64,000 nt of DNA, taken from positions 62,001 to 126,000 of the forward strand of contig DDCA01000002.1 of NCBI GenBank assembly GCA_002335175.1. Direction: 5' to 3'. The translations under genes were made by a program, and so were the position numbers. The notes under the pieces were generated by a model. That model searched no databases. It saw only the letters and a program-made list of their open reading frames with translations, and was not told where the DNA came from. Source of the DNA: Candidatus Saccharibacteria bacterium UBA2018. Lineage in GTDB: Bacteria; Patescibacteriota; Saccharimonadia; Saccharimonadales; Saccharimonadaceae. Positions 49,122 through 56,479 of the stretch are shown piece by piece; within the stretch, counting starts at the first letter, position 1; each line of letters begins with the position of its first letter.

Positions 49122-49288
49122 CGCTCGATATGGCACAAAGCCTGGTAGTAATGGTGGGTGGAGCAGTGCTTGTAGCTATACTACTGCGGATTCTGATTGT
49201 CGTCCGCCGGCAGACAAACCGGCTCAAAGAACTAGAAACACGCATGAAAGCAACTGAAGACATGGAGGTAACTGACAACAATGGCTAA
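49118..49288 (+). CDS. Small single-pass membrane protein between groES and groEL
   Basis: 56 residues (MTLDMAQSLVVMVGGAVLVA...), one hydrophobic helix at about 8-28, then RRQTNRLKELETRMKATEDM, a basic stop-transfer and short coiled-coil-like tail. The start overlaps the groES stop as ATGA and the stop lies eight bases inside groEL, so all three are translationally coupled. Short membrane proteins are not usual in groESL operons. No homolog known to me. Tentative but well placed. Confidence 0.6.
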   Translation: MTLDMAQSLVVMVGGAVLVAILLRILIVVRRQTNRLKELETRMKATEDMEVTDNNG

Positions 49289-50924
49289 AAAAGTATTTTA
49301 TGATGACGATGCCCGCGAACGGGTACTGGGTGGCGCAAAGGCGCTCTATGACGCCGTTAAGGTAACATATGGTCCAAAGGGCCGTAATGTCGTGATTGCA
49401 AAAGGCTATGGTGGCCCAACTGTGACTCATGATGGCGTAACTGTGGCTGAAGCAGTTGATTTACCTGAAAACGACGACGAGACGCTAGGTTACAAGGTTG
49501 GGGCTGAACTTATCAAACAAGCTGCCAGCAAGCTCAATAAAGTTGCCGGTGACGGTACGACAACCGTGACCGTCCTGACCTACAACATATTGAAAGAAGC
49601 CAACCGGTTAATTGCTGCCGGTCATAACCCGATGGAACTGAAAAAAGGTATCGAGGAAGCCGGCCGTGAAGTCGTGGCGGCGCTTGATAGCTTGACCGAA
49701 AGTATCGAAGGCAAGACCGAACGGATTGCCGAAGTTGCAACTATATCGGCCGGCGACGAACTTATCGGTAAAACCGTAGCCGCCATGGTTGAGGCAGTCG
49801 GCAAAGATGGTGTAATTACCGTCGAAGCCGGTCAGGGACTCGAAATGGAATCAGAAGTTGTCGAAGGCTTTAGTCTCGACAAAGGCTGGGCCAGCCCGTT
49901 CTTCGTGACGGACGCAAACCGCCAGGAAGCTGTGTTCGAAAGGCCATCGATAGTTATTACCGATAAGAAAATTTCGACGGCAGCCGAGTTGCTTCCTCTG
50001 ATAGAAAAACTGGCCCAGGCCGGCAAGAAAGACATCGTGCTGATTGCCGATGAAGTCGATGGCGAAGCGCTGAGCATTCTTGTCTTGAACAAGCTGAAGG
50101 GCGTTCTGAACACAGTTGTGGTCAAGGCGCCAAGTTTCGGAGACCGTCGCAAGGATATTATGGCTGATATCGCTACTTTGACAGGTGGTCAGGTCATTTC
50201 AGAAGACCAAGGCATGACGTTTGACAGCGTCGGGCTCGAAGTCGTCGGAAGTGCCCGCAAGGTTATTGTCGGAAAAGACGAAACGACCATTATCGAAGGC
50301 GTCGGCCATGCTGACGAAATCGCTGCACGTATTAAACAAATCGTTACGCAAGCTGATAACGCCTCGAGCGAGTACGACAAAGAGCAGTTCGATAAGCGGG
50401 CAGCTGCGCTTTCCGGTAAAGTCGCCGTTATTAAAGTGGGTGGAGCAACTGAAACTGAAATTGACGAAAAGAAATTCCGTGTCGATGATGCGGTGGCCGC
50501 AACCAAGGCTGCGCTTGCCGAAGGAATCGTGCCAGGCGGCGGCGTAACGTTAGTTAACGTGGCAGCTGCCGTGAACGCCGACGGAAGCGACAGTGTCGCG
50601 GCCGGCCGACAGATCCTCAAAAACGCCCTGCGCCAGCCGTTCCTGCTGATTACCGATAACGCCGGGCTGAACGCCGAGGCACTTCTGGCCCAAGTCGAAG
50701 CGGGCAAGCCGGGTATGGGGGTTAACGTTATGGCACCAAGTAAGGGGCTTGTAGACGTTAAGAAAGCCGGTGTCATTGATCCGACTCGTGTTACCAAGGA
50801 AGCGGTCCAAAACGCTGTAAGTATTGCATCAACTGCCGCTACCATGGGTGCCGTTGTTGTCGAAATTCCTGAAAAGGAAGCTCCAATGCCTCCAATGGGC
50901 GGCGGCATGCCGGGGATGATGTAG
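49281..50924 (+). CDS. groEL: Chaperonin GroEL
   Basis: 547 residues, 60-kDa ATP-driven folding chamber subunit. Seen: KVTYGPKGRNVVIAKGYGGP, the nucleotide-binding VAGDGTTTVTVL, the apical-domain segment with PFFVTD and KAPSFGDRRK, EGIVPGGGVTLV near the C-terminal equatorial domain, and a short Gly-Met tail (MGGGMPGMM). GGAGGT precedes the ATG. Full length, all key residues present. Confidence 0.98.
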   Translation: MAKKVFYDDDARERVLGGAKALYDAVKVTYGPKGRNVVIAKGYGGPTVTHDGVTVAEAVDLPENDDETLGYKVGAELIKQAASKLNKVAGDGTTTVTVLTYNILKEANRLIAAGHNPMELKKGIEEAGREVVAALDSLTESIEGKTERIAEVATISAGDELIGKTVAAMVEAVGKDGVITVEAGQGLEMESEVVEGFSLDKGWASPFFVTDANRQEAVFERPSIVITDKKISTAAELLPLIEKLAQAGKKDIVLIADEVDGEALSILVLNKLKGVLNTVVVKAPSFGDRRKDIMADIATLTGGQVISEDQGMTFDSVGLEVVGSARKVIVGKDETTIIEGVGHADEIAARIKQIVTQADNASSEYDKEQFDKRAAALSGKVAVIKVGGATETEIDEKKFRVDDAVAATKAALAEGIVPGGGVTLVNVAAAVNADGSDSVAAGRQILKNALRQPFLLITDNAGLNAEALLAQVEAGKPGMGVNVMAPSKGLVDVKKAGVIDPTRVTKEAVQNAVSIASTAATMGAVVVEIPEKEAPMPPMGGGMPGMM

Positions 50925-50928
50925 CATC

Positions 50929-50953
50929 ATGAGCGGGGAATATCCTCGCTCAT
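50929..50953 (+). terminator. First hairpin after groEL
   Basis: ATGAGCGGG / CCTCGCTCAT-type stem directly after the stop; no strong T tract, so it may stabilise the mRNA end. Confidence 0.5.
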
Positions 50954-50992
50954 CGGAAAATTGTAGATTTTCCTACTCACCCCTGAAACAGT

Positions 50993-51029
50993 AAAAAAAG
51001 AACCCGGAGTGAATCCGGATTCTTTTTTG
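50993..51029 (+). terminator. Rho-independent terminator of groESL
   Basis: AGAACCCGG / CCGGATTCT stem flanked by A and T runs, TTTTTT after the stem. Confidence 0.85.
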
Positions 51030-51066
51030 GTTAGAGAAAGGGCGATCACTAGACTGGCCTTTATGC

Positions 51067-51095
51067 TTGCTATTTTTTGCCAAATATGATATAAT
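51067..51095 (+). promoter_or_regulatory. Sigma-70 promoter of the GC-rich gene at 51150
   Basis: TTGCTA, 17 bases, TATAAT. Confidence 0.7.
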
Positions 51096-51149
51096 GACCG
51101 AGTCAAAGTCGTGCAGAATCCCTACAACAAAGTTTTGGAGCGTGGAACT

Positions 51150-51518
51150 ATGCGGACGTATGACCACAAGCGGCCCAATCACAGCAAGGAGAGGGACCGC
51201 CGCAAGGAGGAGCGCGAGCGGGTACCGCTTGTGTGGCTGACCAGTCCGGGTGCGCGGGTTGTCATCGTCACGACGCGCGGAGAGCAGATCGAGTTCACCT
51301 GGAACGACAGGTACAAGCGGACCGAGATGTACCTCGGTCGCGTAAGGATGGTCCGCATGGACCGTGAGTCGGTTCCGAGCATCATCGCGGTCGAGACCAT
51401 CGGCGAGGCCTTCCTGCCGGGCAGGGACTTCACCGTCACGATCGATGGCTACCTGCAGCATCACTGCGTCAAGACCGTCGATCTGATCAAGCCCCAGCCG
51501 CAGCGCAGGTCGGCTTGA
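51150..51518 (+). CDS. GC-rich small orphan gene
   Basis: 122 residues. Very basic N-terminus (KRPNHSKERDRRKEERER), then a predicted beta-rich domain (ARVVIVTTRGEQIEFTW...). ATG 51150 has GGAG upstream; a GTG at 51111 is less likely because it falls only ~10 bases after the predicted transcript start. Nearly every codon ends in G or C. Own promoter and strong terminator. No family; likely acquired. Confidence 0.66.
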   Translation: MRTYDHKRPNHSKERDRRKEERERVPLVWLTSPGARVVIVTTRGEQIEFTWNDRYKRTEMYLGRVRMVRMDRESVPSIIAVETIGEAFLPGRDFTVTIDGYLQHHCVKTVDLIKPQPQRRSA

Positions 51519-51566
51519 TCCTCCTCCATCGCGCACCCCTGCTGGTGCGAAGTCGGTTCGCCGGCG

Positions 51567-51590
51567 CCCCCTAGCCACATGGCTAGGGGG
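51567..51590 (+). terminator. Terminator of the 51150 gene
   Basis: CCCCCTAGCC / GGCTAGGGGG, four-base loop, followed by TTGTTT. Confidence 0.8.
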
Positions 51591-51610
51591 TTGTTTCATT
51601 TTTGGGTATA

Positions 51611-51643
51611 AAATAAGTACCCGGTCTCCCCGGGTACTTATTT
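51611..51643. terminator. Bidirectional terminator
   Basis: Near-perfect stem AAATAAGTACCCGG / CCGGGTACTTATTT between two convergent genes; A/T tracts on both sides. Confidence 0.8.
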
Positions 51644-51662
51644 ATATTTTAAATAGATATGC

Positions 51663-52160
51663 CTACTGCTGGTTTTGGCTCAGAAAGTCGATTTCTTTGA
51701 TGATGTCGAGCAGCGCTTGGGCGCGGCGAGCTTCGTCGGCAATGGCTTTAGCTGCTTCGTGGGCAGGAGTAATGAGGGCTTTGTCATCGGTCGAACGGAG
51801 GAGAAGCAGGTAAGTATCGAATTTTTCTTCCGGTGCTACGTCGAGCTTATCGACCAGAGGACGGAGTTCTGAAAGGGCTTCCTGTTTGACAGCATCAAGT
51901 TCGCCTGAGGCAGCCGGCGAAGCCGTAACGACCGGTGGCGTCGGTGTTACTACTGGTTCTTCGACTACTGGAGTGGGCTCGGGAATCACCGGCTCGTCCG
52001 TGGTCGTTGCAGTCGCAGAACCATCGGTAGGGGGAAGCACGGTTGCTGCACCGGCATCGGCTGAATCGTCAGCCTGTTGGTTTACCCCGGCCAATACCTT
52101 GGCTAGCTCTTGATCATCACTGATCGGTTGTTGATTTGAGTCAATCGGATCGTTTGGCAT
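51663..52160 (-). CDS. Low-complexity protein with helical C-terminus
   Basis: 165 residues. The first ~85 are Pro/Thr/Val/Ala-rich (EPTPVVEEPVVTPTPPVV) and probably disordered; the last ~75 form predicted helices (DAVKQEALSELRPLVDKLD..., ARRAQALLDIIKEIDFL). No signal peptide or membrane helix. ATG at 52160 with GAGGTG upstream. Function unknown. Confidence 0.68.
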   Translation of the reverse strand: MPNDPIDSNQQPISDDQELAKVLAGVNQQADDSADAGAATVLPPTDGSATATTTDEPVIPEPTPVVEEPVVTPTPPVVTASPAASGELDAVKQEALSELRPLVDKLDVAPEEKFDTYLLLLRSTDDKALITPAHEAAKAIADEARRAQALLDIIKEIDFLSQNQQ

Positions 52161-52265
52161 GCCCACCTCTGATAATTGTTATGCTTCTAATTTGCTTTTA
52201 CTGTATCATAAAGAGAGCGAGTGAGTAAAGAGACTGAAAACGACTACTTGATTAAGGAGGTGCAC

Positions 52266-53291
52266 ATGCTTGATGACAATAACGTATTAAAACAGCGCGA
52301 TCCACAGGACGCCCTCGGTATTGCCGGTAACCAATGGGAATTCTTTTCCCGCTCATTTGATGCAACATTTAGTCCGAAGGCGCCGGTCGAAAACGTTGTT
52401 TGGTCGGGCATGGGCGGATCGTCGCTACCCGCTGTAATTGTCCAAAGCTGGCCACGCCTAAAACTGCCGTTTGAAACAACCCGAGATTACGACATTCCGG
52501 CACATGTTGGGCCGAATACGCTTTTTATCGCGTCGAGTTATTCGGGTAACACCGAAGAAACCTTGGCGTCATTGGACAAGGCCGAAGCGGCCGGTGCACA
52601 GATTGTCATCATTGCGGCCGGCGGCAAGCTGGTGGAACGGGCTCAGGAAAAATCGTATCCACTGTTTTCTATTCCAGCCGGTATCCAGCCACGGATGGCC
52701 ACGTTTTATTTCGTGAACGCCTTTTTGCACATCGTGAAAGACATGAATATAACCGTTGAGGACGTAAGCGAATTTTCGTCTGTTGGCGAATGGCTGAAAG
52801 AGGAAACGGCAGCGTGGCGGGCGGATGTCCCATTGGCTGAGAATGCGGCCAAACAGCTGGCAACTCAGTTGGTGGGTAAGACCATTATTATGTACGCCGG
52901 GCCAAAACTGTATCCGGCAGCGAATAAGTGGAAGATTTGCTTCAACGAGAACGCCAAAAACACATCGTGGTCTAACTACTACCCTGAATTCAACCACAAT
53001 GAATTCATTGGCTGGAGTTCGCACCCAGTTGAAAAGCCGTTTGCCGTCGTTGAGATTCGCTCGCCTCTGGAACATGAGCGAACCCAGAAGCGGTTCGAAG
53101 TCAGCGAACGGCTACTGTCCGGTATGCGGCCTAGCCCAATCGTTGTTACGCCGCGCGGGGATACGCTGCTGCGGCAACTGGCTTGGAGCTATGCACTTGG
53201 CGACTTCGTCAGCAGTTACCTGGGCATCTTGAACGGTGTAAATCCAACACCGGTTGAGCTGGTCGAAAAACTCAAAAAAGAATTGGGCTAA
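52266..53291 (+). CDS. Bifunctional phosphoglucose/phosphomannose isomerase-type SIS protein
   Basis: 341 residues. SIS sugar-isomerase domain with SGMGGSSLPAVI and ASSYSGNTEETLAS, and a C-terminal bacterial PGI/PMI domain (NHNEFIGW, later LGDFVSSYLGILNGVNPTPV). Converts glucose-6-P or mannose-6-P to fructose-6-P in this family. ATG 52266 has AAGGAGG five bases upstream; the upstream in-frame ATG at 52221 would embed that site. The cupin at 55719 is a second possible mannose-phosphate enzyme nearby. Confidence 0.9.
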   Translation: MLDDNNVLKQRDPQDALGIAGNQWEFFSRSFDATFSPKAPVENVVWSGMGGSSLPAVIVQSWPRLKLPFETTRDYDIPAHVGPNTLFIASSYSGNTEETLASLDKAEAAGAQIVIIAAGGKLVERAQEKSYPLFSIPAGIQPRMATFYFVNAFLHIVKDMNITVEDVSEFSSVGEWLKEETAAWRADVPLAENAAKQLATQLVGKTIIMYAGPKLYPAANKWKICFNENAKNTSWSNYYPEFNHNEFIGWSSHPVEKPFAVVEIRSPLEHERTQKRFEVSERLLSGMRPSPIVVTPRGDTLLRQLAWSYALGDFVSSYLGILNGVNPTPVELVEKLKKELG

Positions 53292-54517
53292 TGATATCGA
53301 CGTAACGACTCAATCGGATCCTTGCGAGCGGCCCGGATGGCCGGGTACAGGCCGAAAATTACCCCGACGCCAACACTTAACGCAGCGGCCCAGCCAACGA
53401 CCGACCACGTGAAGGCGGGGTCGTACGGAATAAATAGGCTAGCTGTGAAGGCGAGGAAATAACCGCCGATAAACCCAAGCAGCCCACCGAGGCTGCTGAT
53501 GATGAGTGATTCTACCAAGAATTGGCTGACAATCATCATATTGCTCGCACCGACTGCCTTTCGAAGACCAATCTCGCGTGTCCGTTCCGACACGCCTACC
53601 AGCATAATATTCATGATACCGATTCCGCCAACGACCAGTGAAATACTTGCGATAATTGCCATAACTAGGCTGACAAATCTAAACAACTGACTGGTTGGTT
53701 GGGCAATCTCCCGGCCGGTAAAGACTTCGGCATCGGCTTGGCCATCATGGAGCCCGCGCAGCTCTTGGTCGATTGTCCGGCCAAAGTCGGCCATGTCCGT
53801 ACCGGGCTGGGCTTTGACATTTATTTGCTGGATTTGGGCAACGCCGCCATTGAACAGTTTCCCGCTTTCGAGGCTAATGATGGCGGTGTGGTCGAAGTCG
53901 ATATTATTGTAATTTATAGGGTTATTTTGGCGTTTTAGGATGCCGATGACCGTAAATGATTGGCCGCGGATAAAGAAGTTCTGCCCGATAGACTGCTCTG
54001 TTCCAAATAAATTGACCGACAACTGCGCGCCAACAACTGCCGTATTCTGGCGGGTGACGCTATCGATAAATTGTCCCTCGGCAATCTTTAAATCACTAAT
54101 CGACTCGAGGTTCGGCGTTGTAGCTAGAATGGAACTTTCGGCCGGAGTCGTCGATGTGGTCCTAACGCTGCCGCTGAGAGTCATAAGAGGAGCGACTTCA
54201 CTTGTGCTGGGGAGACTGGATATAGCCTCAACGTCCCGCTCGCTGAGCGGACTGGTGGAGTATGCATTACGCGGCGTCGGGTTACTGAGATCGGCCAGGC
54301 TTACCTGAGCACTCGAAGGCCGGACAACAGCGATGGTATCTCCAAGTGCTGAGACCTGCCGGTGGATGACTCGGTTGACACCGTCAGACAACGCCAGTAC
54401 TGCCGTAATACTCGCAACGCCGATTGCCACGCCGGTAATCGTCAGCAGCGTTCGTAGCCGCGCTCGGTCTAGTGACTGGCGGGCAGTCCGGTAGTGTTCG
54501 GCGAGTAACAGCGGCAT
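53288..54517 (-). CDS. MacB/FtsX-type ABC transporter permease
   Basis: 409 residues. N-terminal helix (LLTITGVAIGVASITAVLALSDGV), a large outside MacB-type domain (about 45-265), then three helices near 280-395 with GGIGIMNIMLVGVSERTREIGLRKAVGAS, the diagnostic coupling segment. Works with the ATPase encoded just before it (one-base overlap). Substrate could be a lipoprotein, peptide or antimicrobial; not determinable. Confidence 0.92.
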   Translation of the reverse strand: MPLLLAEHYRTARQSLDRARLRTLLTITGVAIGVASITAVLALSDGVNRVIHRQVSALGDTIAVVRPSSAQVSLADLSNPTPRNAYSTSPLSERDVEAISSLPSTSEVAPLMTLSGSVRTTSTTPAESSILATTPNLESISDLKIAEGQFIDSVTRQNTAVVGAQLSVNLFGTEQSIGQNFFIRGQSFTVIGILKRQNNPINYNNIDFDHTAIISLESGKLFNGGVAQIQQINVKAQPGTDMADFGRTIDQELRGLHDGQADAEVFTGREIAQPTSQLFRFVSLVMAIIASISLVVGGIGIMNIMLVGVSERTREIGLRKAVGASNMMIVSQFLVESLIISSLGGLLGFIGGYFLAFTASLFIPYDPAFTWSVVGWAAALSVGVGVIFGLYPAIRAARKDPIESLRRYH

Positions 54518-55317
54518 TATGCTTTTGCCTTTCGTTTGGGTGCCTTTTTCTTTTTTGGCTTAGTTGACTTGTCGCCGAGCGGCCGTTTGCGGCTGGATTT
54601 TTTGGCGGGAGCCTTGATACCAGCGGTATCGGTATCGATTTTACCGTCCAGCATAGTAATAACCCGGGTGGCATAGGTCGTCAGGTTCGGGTTGTGAGTG
54701 ACCATAATAATAGTATTGCCTTTTTTGTGGACCTCGGACAGTTCTTCCATAATAATGTGGCTCGATTTCGAGTCCAGGTTACCGGTCGGTTCATCCGCCA
54801 GGATGATACTGGGGTCATTTACCAACGCTCGGGCTATGGCAACGCGCTGGGTTTGGCCGCCGGACAATTGCCACGGCATATAGTATTCGCGTTCCTGCAA
54901 ATGGAAATTTTTCAGAACACCCGACGCCTGCTGCAAGCGCTTGGTATAGTGAAGGCCGCTGTACGTTAAGGGCAGGGCGACGTTTTCGAGAACATTCAGG
55001 CGTTCTATCAGATTGAAGCTTTGGAACACAAAACCAATATGGTCTGCCCGGATACGGCTGATTACACTGCTGCGCAAGTTTTCAACGCTGCGGCCCTCGA
55101 GCAAATATTCACCGTCGGTCGATCGGTCAAGCAGGCCAATAATATTGAGCAGCGTCGTCTTACCACAGCCCGAAGGACCCATAATGGCAATGAATTCACC
55201 TTTCTTGACGGTTAGGTCTACCCCGTCAAGCGCATAATGTTCGGCATCACCAATTCCAAAGCGCTTTTTCAGGCCCGATAGTTGGATGACCGGTGTACTC
55301 GCAGTTTTGGCTGACAT
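54517..55317 (-). CDS. ABC transporter ATPase, LolD/MacB type
   Basis: 266 residues. Walker A GPSGCGKTT, Q loop FVFQSFNLI, signature LSGGQTQRVAIARAL, Walker B IILADEPTGNLD, H loop VTHNP. A Lys/Arg-rich tail of ~35 residues (KSTKPKKKKAPKRKAKA) extends beyond the usual end and is unusual. Translational overlap with the permease. A minus-strand TATAAT eight bases before the ATG predicts a leaderless mRNA. Confidence 0.94.
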   Translation of the reverse strand: MSAKTASTPVIQLSGLKKRFGIGDAEHYALDGVDLTVKKGEFIAIMGPSGCGKTTLLNIIGLLDRSTDGEYLLEGRSVENLRSSVISRIRADHIGFVFQSFNLIERLNVLENVALPLTYSGLHYTKRLQQASGVLKNFHLQEREYYMPWQLSGGQTQRVAIARALVNDPSIILADEPTGNLDSKSSHIIMEELSEVHKKGNTIIMVTHNPNLTTYATRVITMLDGKIDTDTAGIKAPAKKSSRKRPLGDKSTKPKKKKAPKRKAKA

Positions 55318-55325
55318 TTACCACT

Positions 55326-55355
55326 ATTATAGGGAGCGTAAAAAGCTAAAAGCAA
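55326..55355 (-). promoter_or_regulatory. Promoter of the ABC transporter operon, leaderless
   Basis: Minus strand: TTGCTT, 18 bases, TATAAT, then eight bases to the ATG at 55317. Confidence 0.6.
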
Positions 55356-55582
55356 CCTTAAGCGGGGCGTAGATTTGACAACTAGTAAAATTAAGGGTGA
55401 GTTGTAAAAATTAATAGGCAATTTTACGGTACAATTAAGTAGTTGGAGAGGTGCAGGAGCGGTTGGTAAAGCCGTACGAAATTATCTGAAAATATTTCAA
55501 GATAATGAGAAGGCGGAAGAGCGAAGCGATACTGGCACGCCACAAGGATCGATAAAGGGCATACGATACAATAAGTATGTAC
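55356..55582 (+). other. Structured gap with tRNA-Ser-like 5' fragment upstream of tRNA-Ser(GGA)
   Basis: No CDS. A TACAAT element near 55431 is followed by a tRNA-Ser-like 5' piece (55445-55465), then a hairpin ATTATCT-GAAA / TTTC-AGATAAT (55481-55506) and a GAGCGAAGC motif also found in the other tRNA-Ser leader (28959-28967). The layout (promoter, structured leader, serine tRNA) mirrors 28801-29069. Confidence 0.4.
55445..55465 (+). pseudogene. tRNA-Ser 5'-end fragment
   Basis: 20 of 21 bases match the 5' end of tRNA-Ser(CGA) at 35659 (acceptor strand plus start of the D arm: GGAGAGGTGCAGGAG then C for T, then GGTTG). No anticodon arm or matching 3' acceptor follows. Confidence 0.5.
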
Positions 55583-55674
55583 GGAGAGGTGGCCGAGTGG
55601 TTGAAGGCGCACGCTTGGAAAGCGTGTGTGTGGGTCAAACTGCACCGTGAGTTCGAATCTCATCCTCTCCGCCA
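55583..55674 (+). tRNA. tRNA-Ser (anticodon GGA)
   Basis: GGAGAGG/CCTCTCC acceptor, D arm GCCGAGTGGTTG, anticodon stem CACGC/GCGTG with loop TTGGAAA (GGA), long variable arm, T loop TTCGAAT, discriminator G, encoded CCA. Confidence 0.95.
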
Positions 55675-55718
55675 GAAGAAATTTTCATGCAAAACCGTAA
55701 ACAGGTAAATAAGGATTT

Positions 55719-56450
55719 ATGAAAAAAGACGCTAGCGCAGAAAAACTTGAAACCCTGAACATCGGACAAACCACACCACTAAAAACGGCAGTGTGGCACA
55801 CCCGCCGCGCCATACGGAACGTTATGGGAGGACGCGATATCTTGGACGTAGAGTCCAAAGAATCCGGGCGAGCTACAAAAGTACGCCATGTTTACCGTCG
55901 AATCGACGACTTCATGGCTGCGTTCTTTCCAAAACTTGTCAAAACGACCCCAAAGAAGATGGCCTTGAAGCGCGTGCGGGACATGATTGATGAACTTAAC
56001 TACACGGTTGTAGATGCCGACGAAGACCGGCCTTGGGGCGGCTTTTACCGGCTCGATAACGCACAGGCCGAACGTTTTATCCAGGAATTCTTTCCCGGAC
56101 TCAGCCTCAAAGAAGCCAAGCTGGGGCGTGACGACAGTGAACTCAGCCCAAAGTTCTTGTTGGTGTCTCCCGGCCAGCGCCTAAGCTGGCAATTCCATCA
56201 CCGCCGGGCGGAGCGTTGGCGTTTTCTGTCGGTAGGATCTTACTACAAAAGCATGACCGATGAGCCCGGTACCCGCATAGACGTTGAACCGGGGACAATC
56301 GTCCAGTTTGCCCAAGGCGAACGCCACAGGTTGGGAGCATTTAGTGAAGACCAGTACACGTTAGTAGCTGAAATTTGGCAACATACCGATCCGAAGGAGC
56401 CATCTGATGAAGATGACATTGTCCGGCTTAGCGATGACTATAAACGGTAG
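55719..56450 (+). CDS. Cupin protein, mannose-6-phosphate isomerase (ManC C-terminal) like
   Basis: 243 residues. The N-terminal ~95 are basic and unmatched. The C-terminal half is a type II phosphomannose isomerase cupin: RPWGGFYRL, SPGQRLSWQFHHRRAERWRF with metal-binding His residues, PGTIVQFAQGERHRLGAF and the closing SDEDDIVRLSDDY. May interconvert mannose-6-P and fructose-6-P or be a regulatory cupin. Begins 44 bases after tRNA-Ser(GGA). Confidence 0.82.
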   Translation: MKKDASAEKLETLNIGQTTPLKTAVWHTRRAIRNVMGGRDILDVESKESGRATKVRHVYRRIDDFMAAFFPKLVKTTPKKMALKRVRDMIDELNYTVVDADEDRPWGGFYRLDNAQAERFIQEFFPGLSLKEAKLGRDDSELSPKFLLVSPGQRLSWQFHHRRAERWRFLSVGSYYKSMTDEPGTRIDVEPGTIVQFAQGERHRLGAFSEDQYTLVAEIWQHTDPKEPSDEDDIVRLSDDYKR

Positions 56451-56479
56451 CGGCCAAGCGACCGGCCATTGAACGCCAG

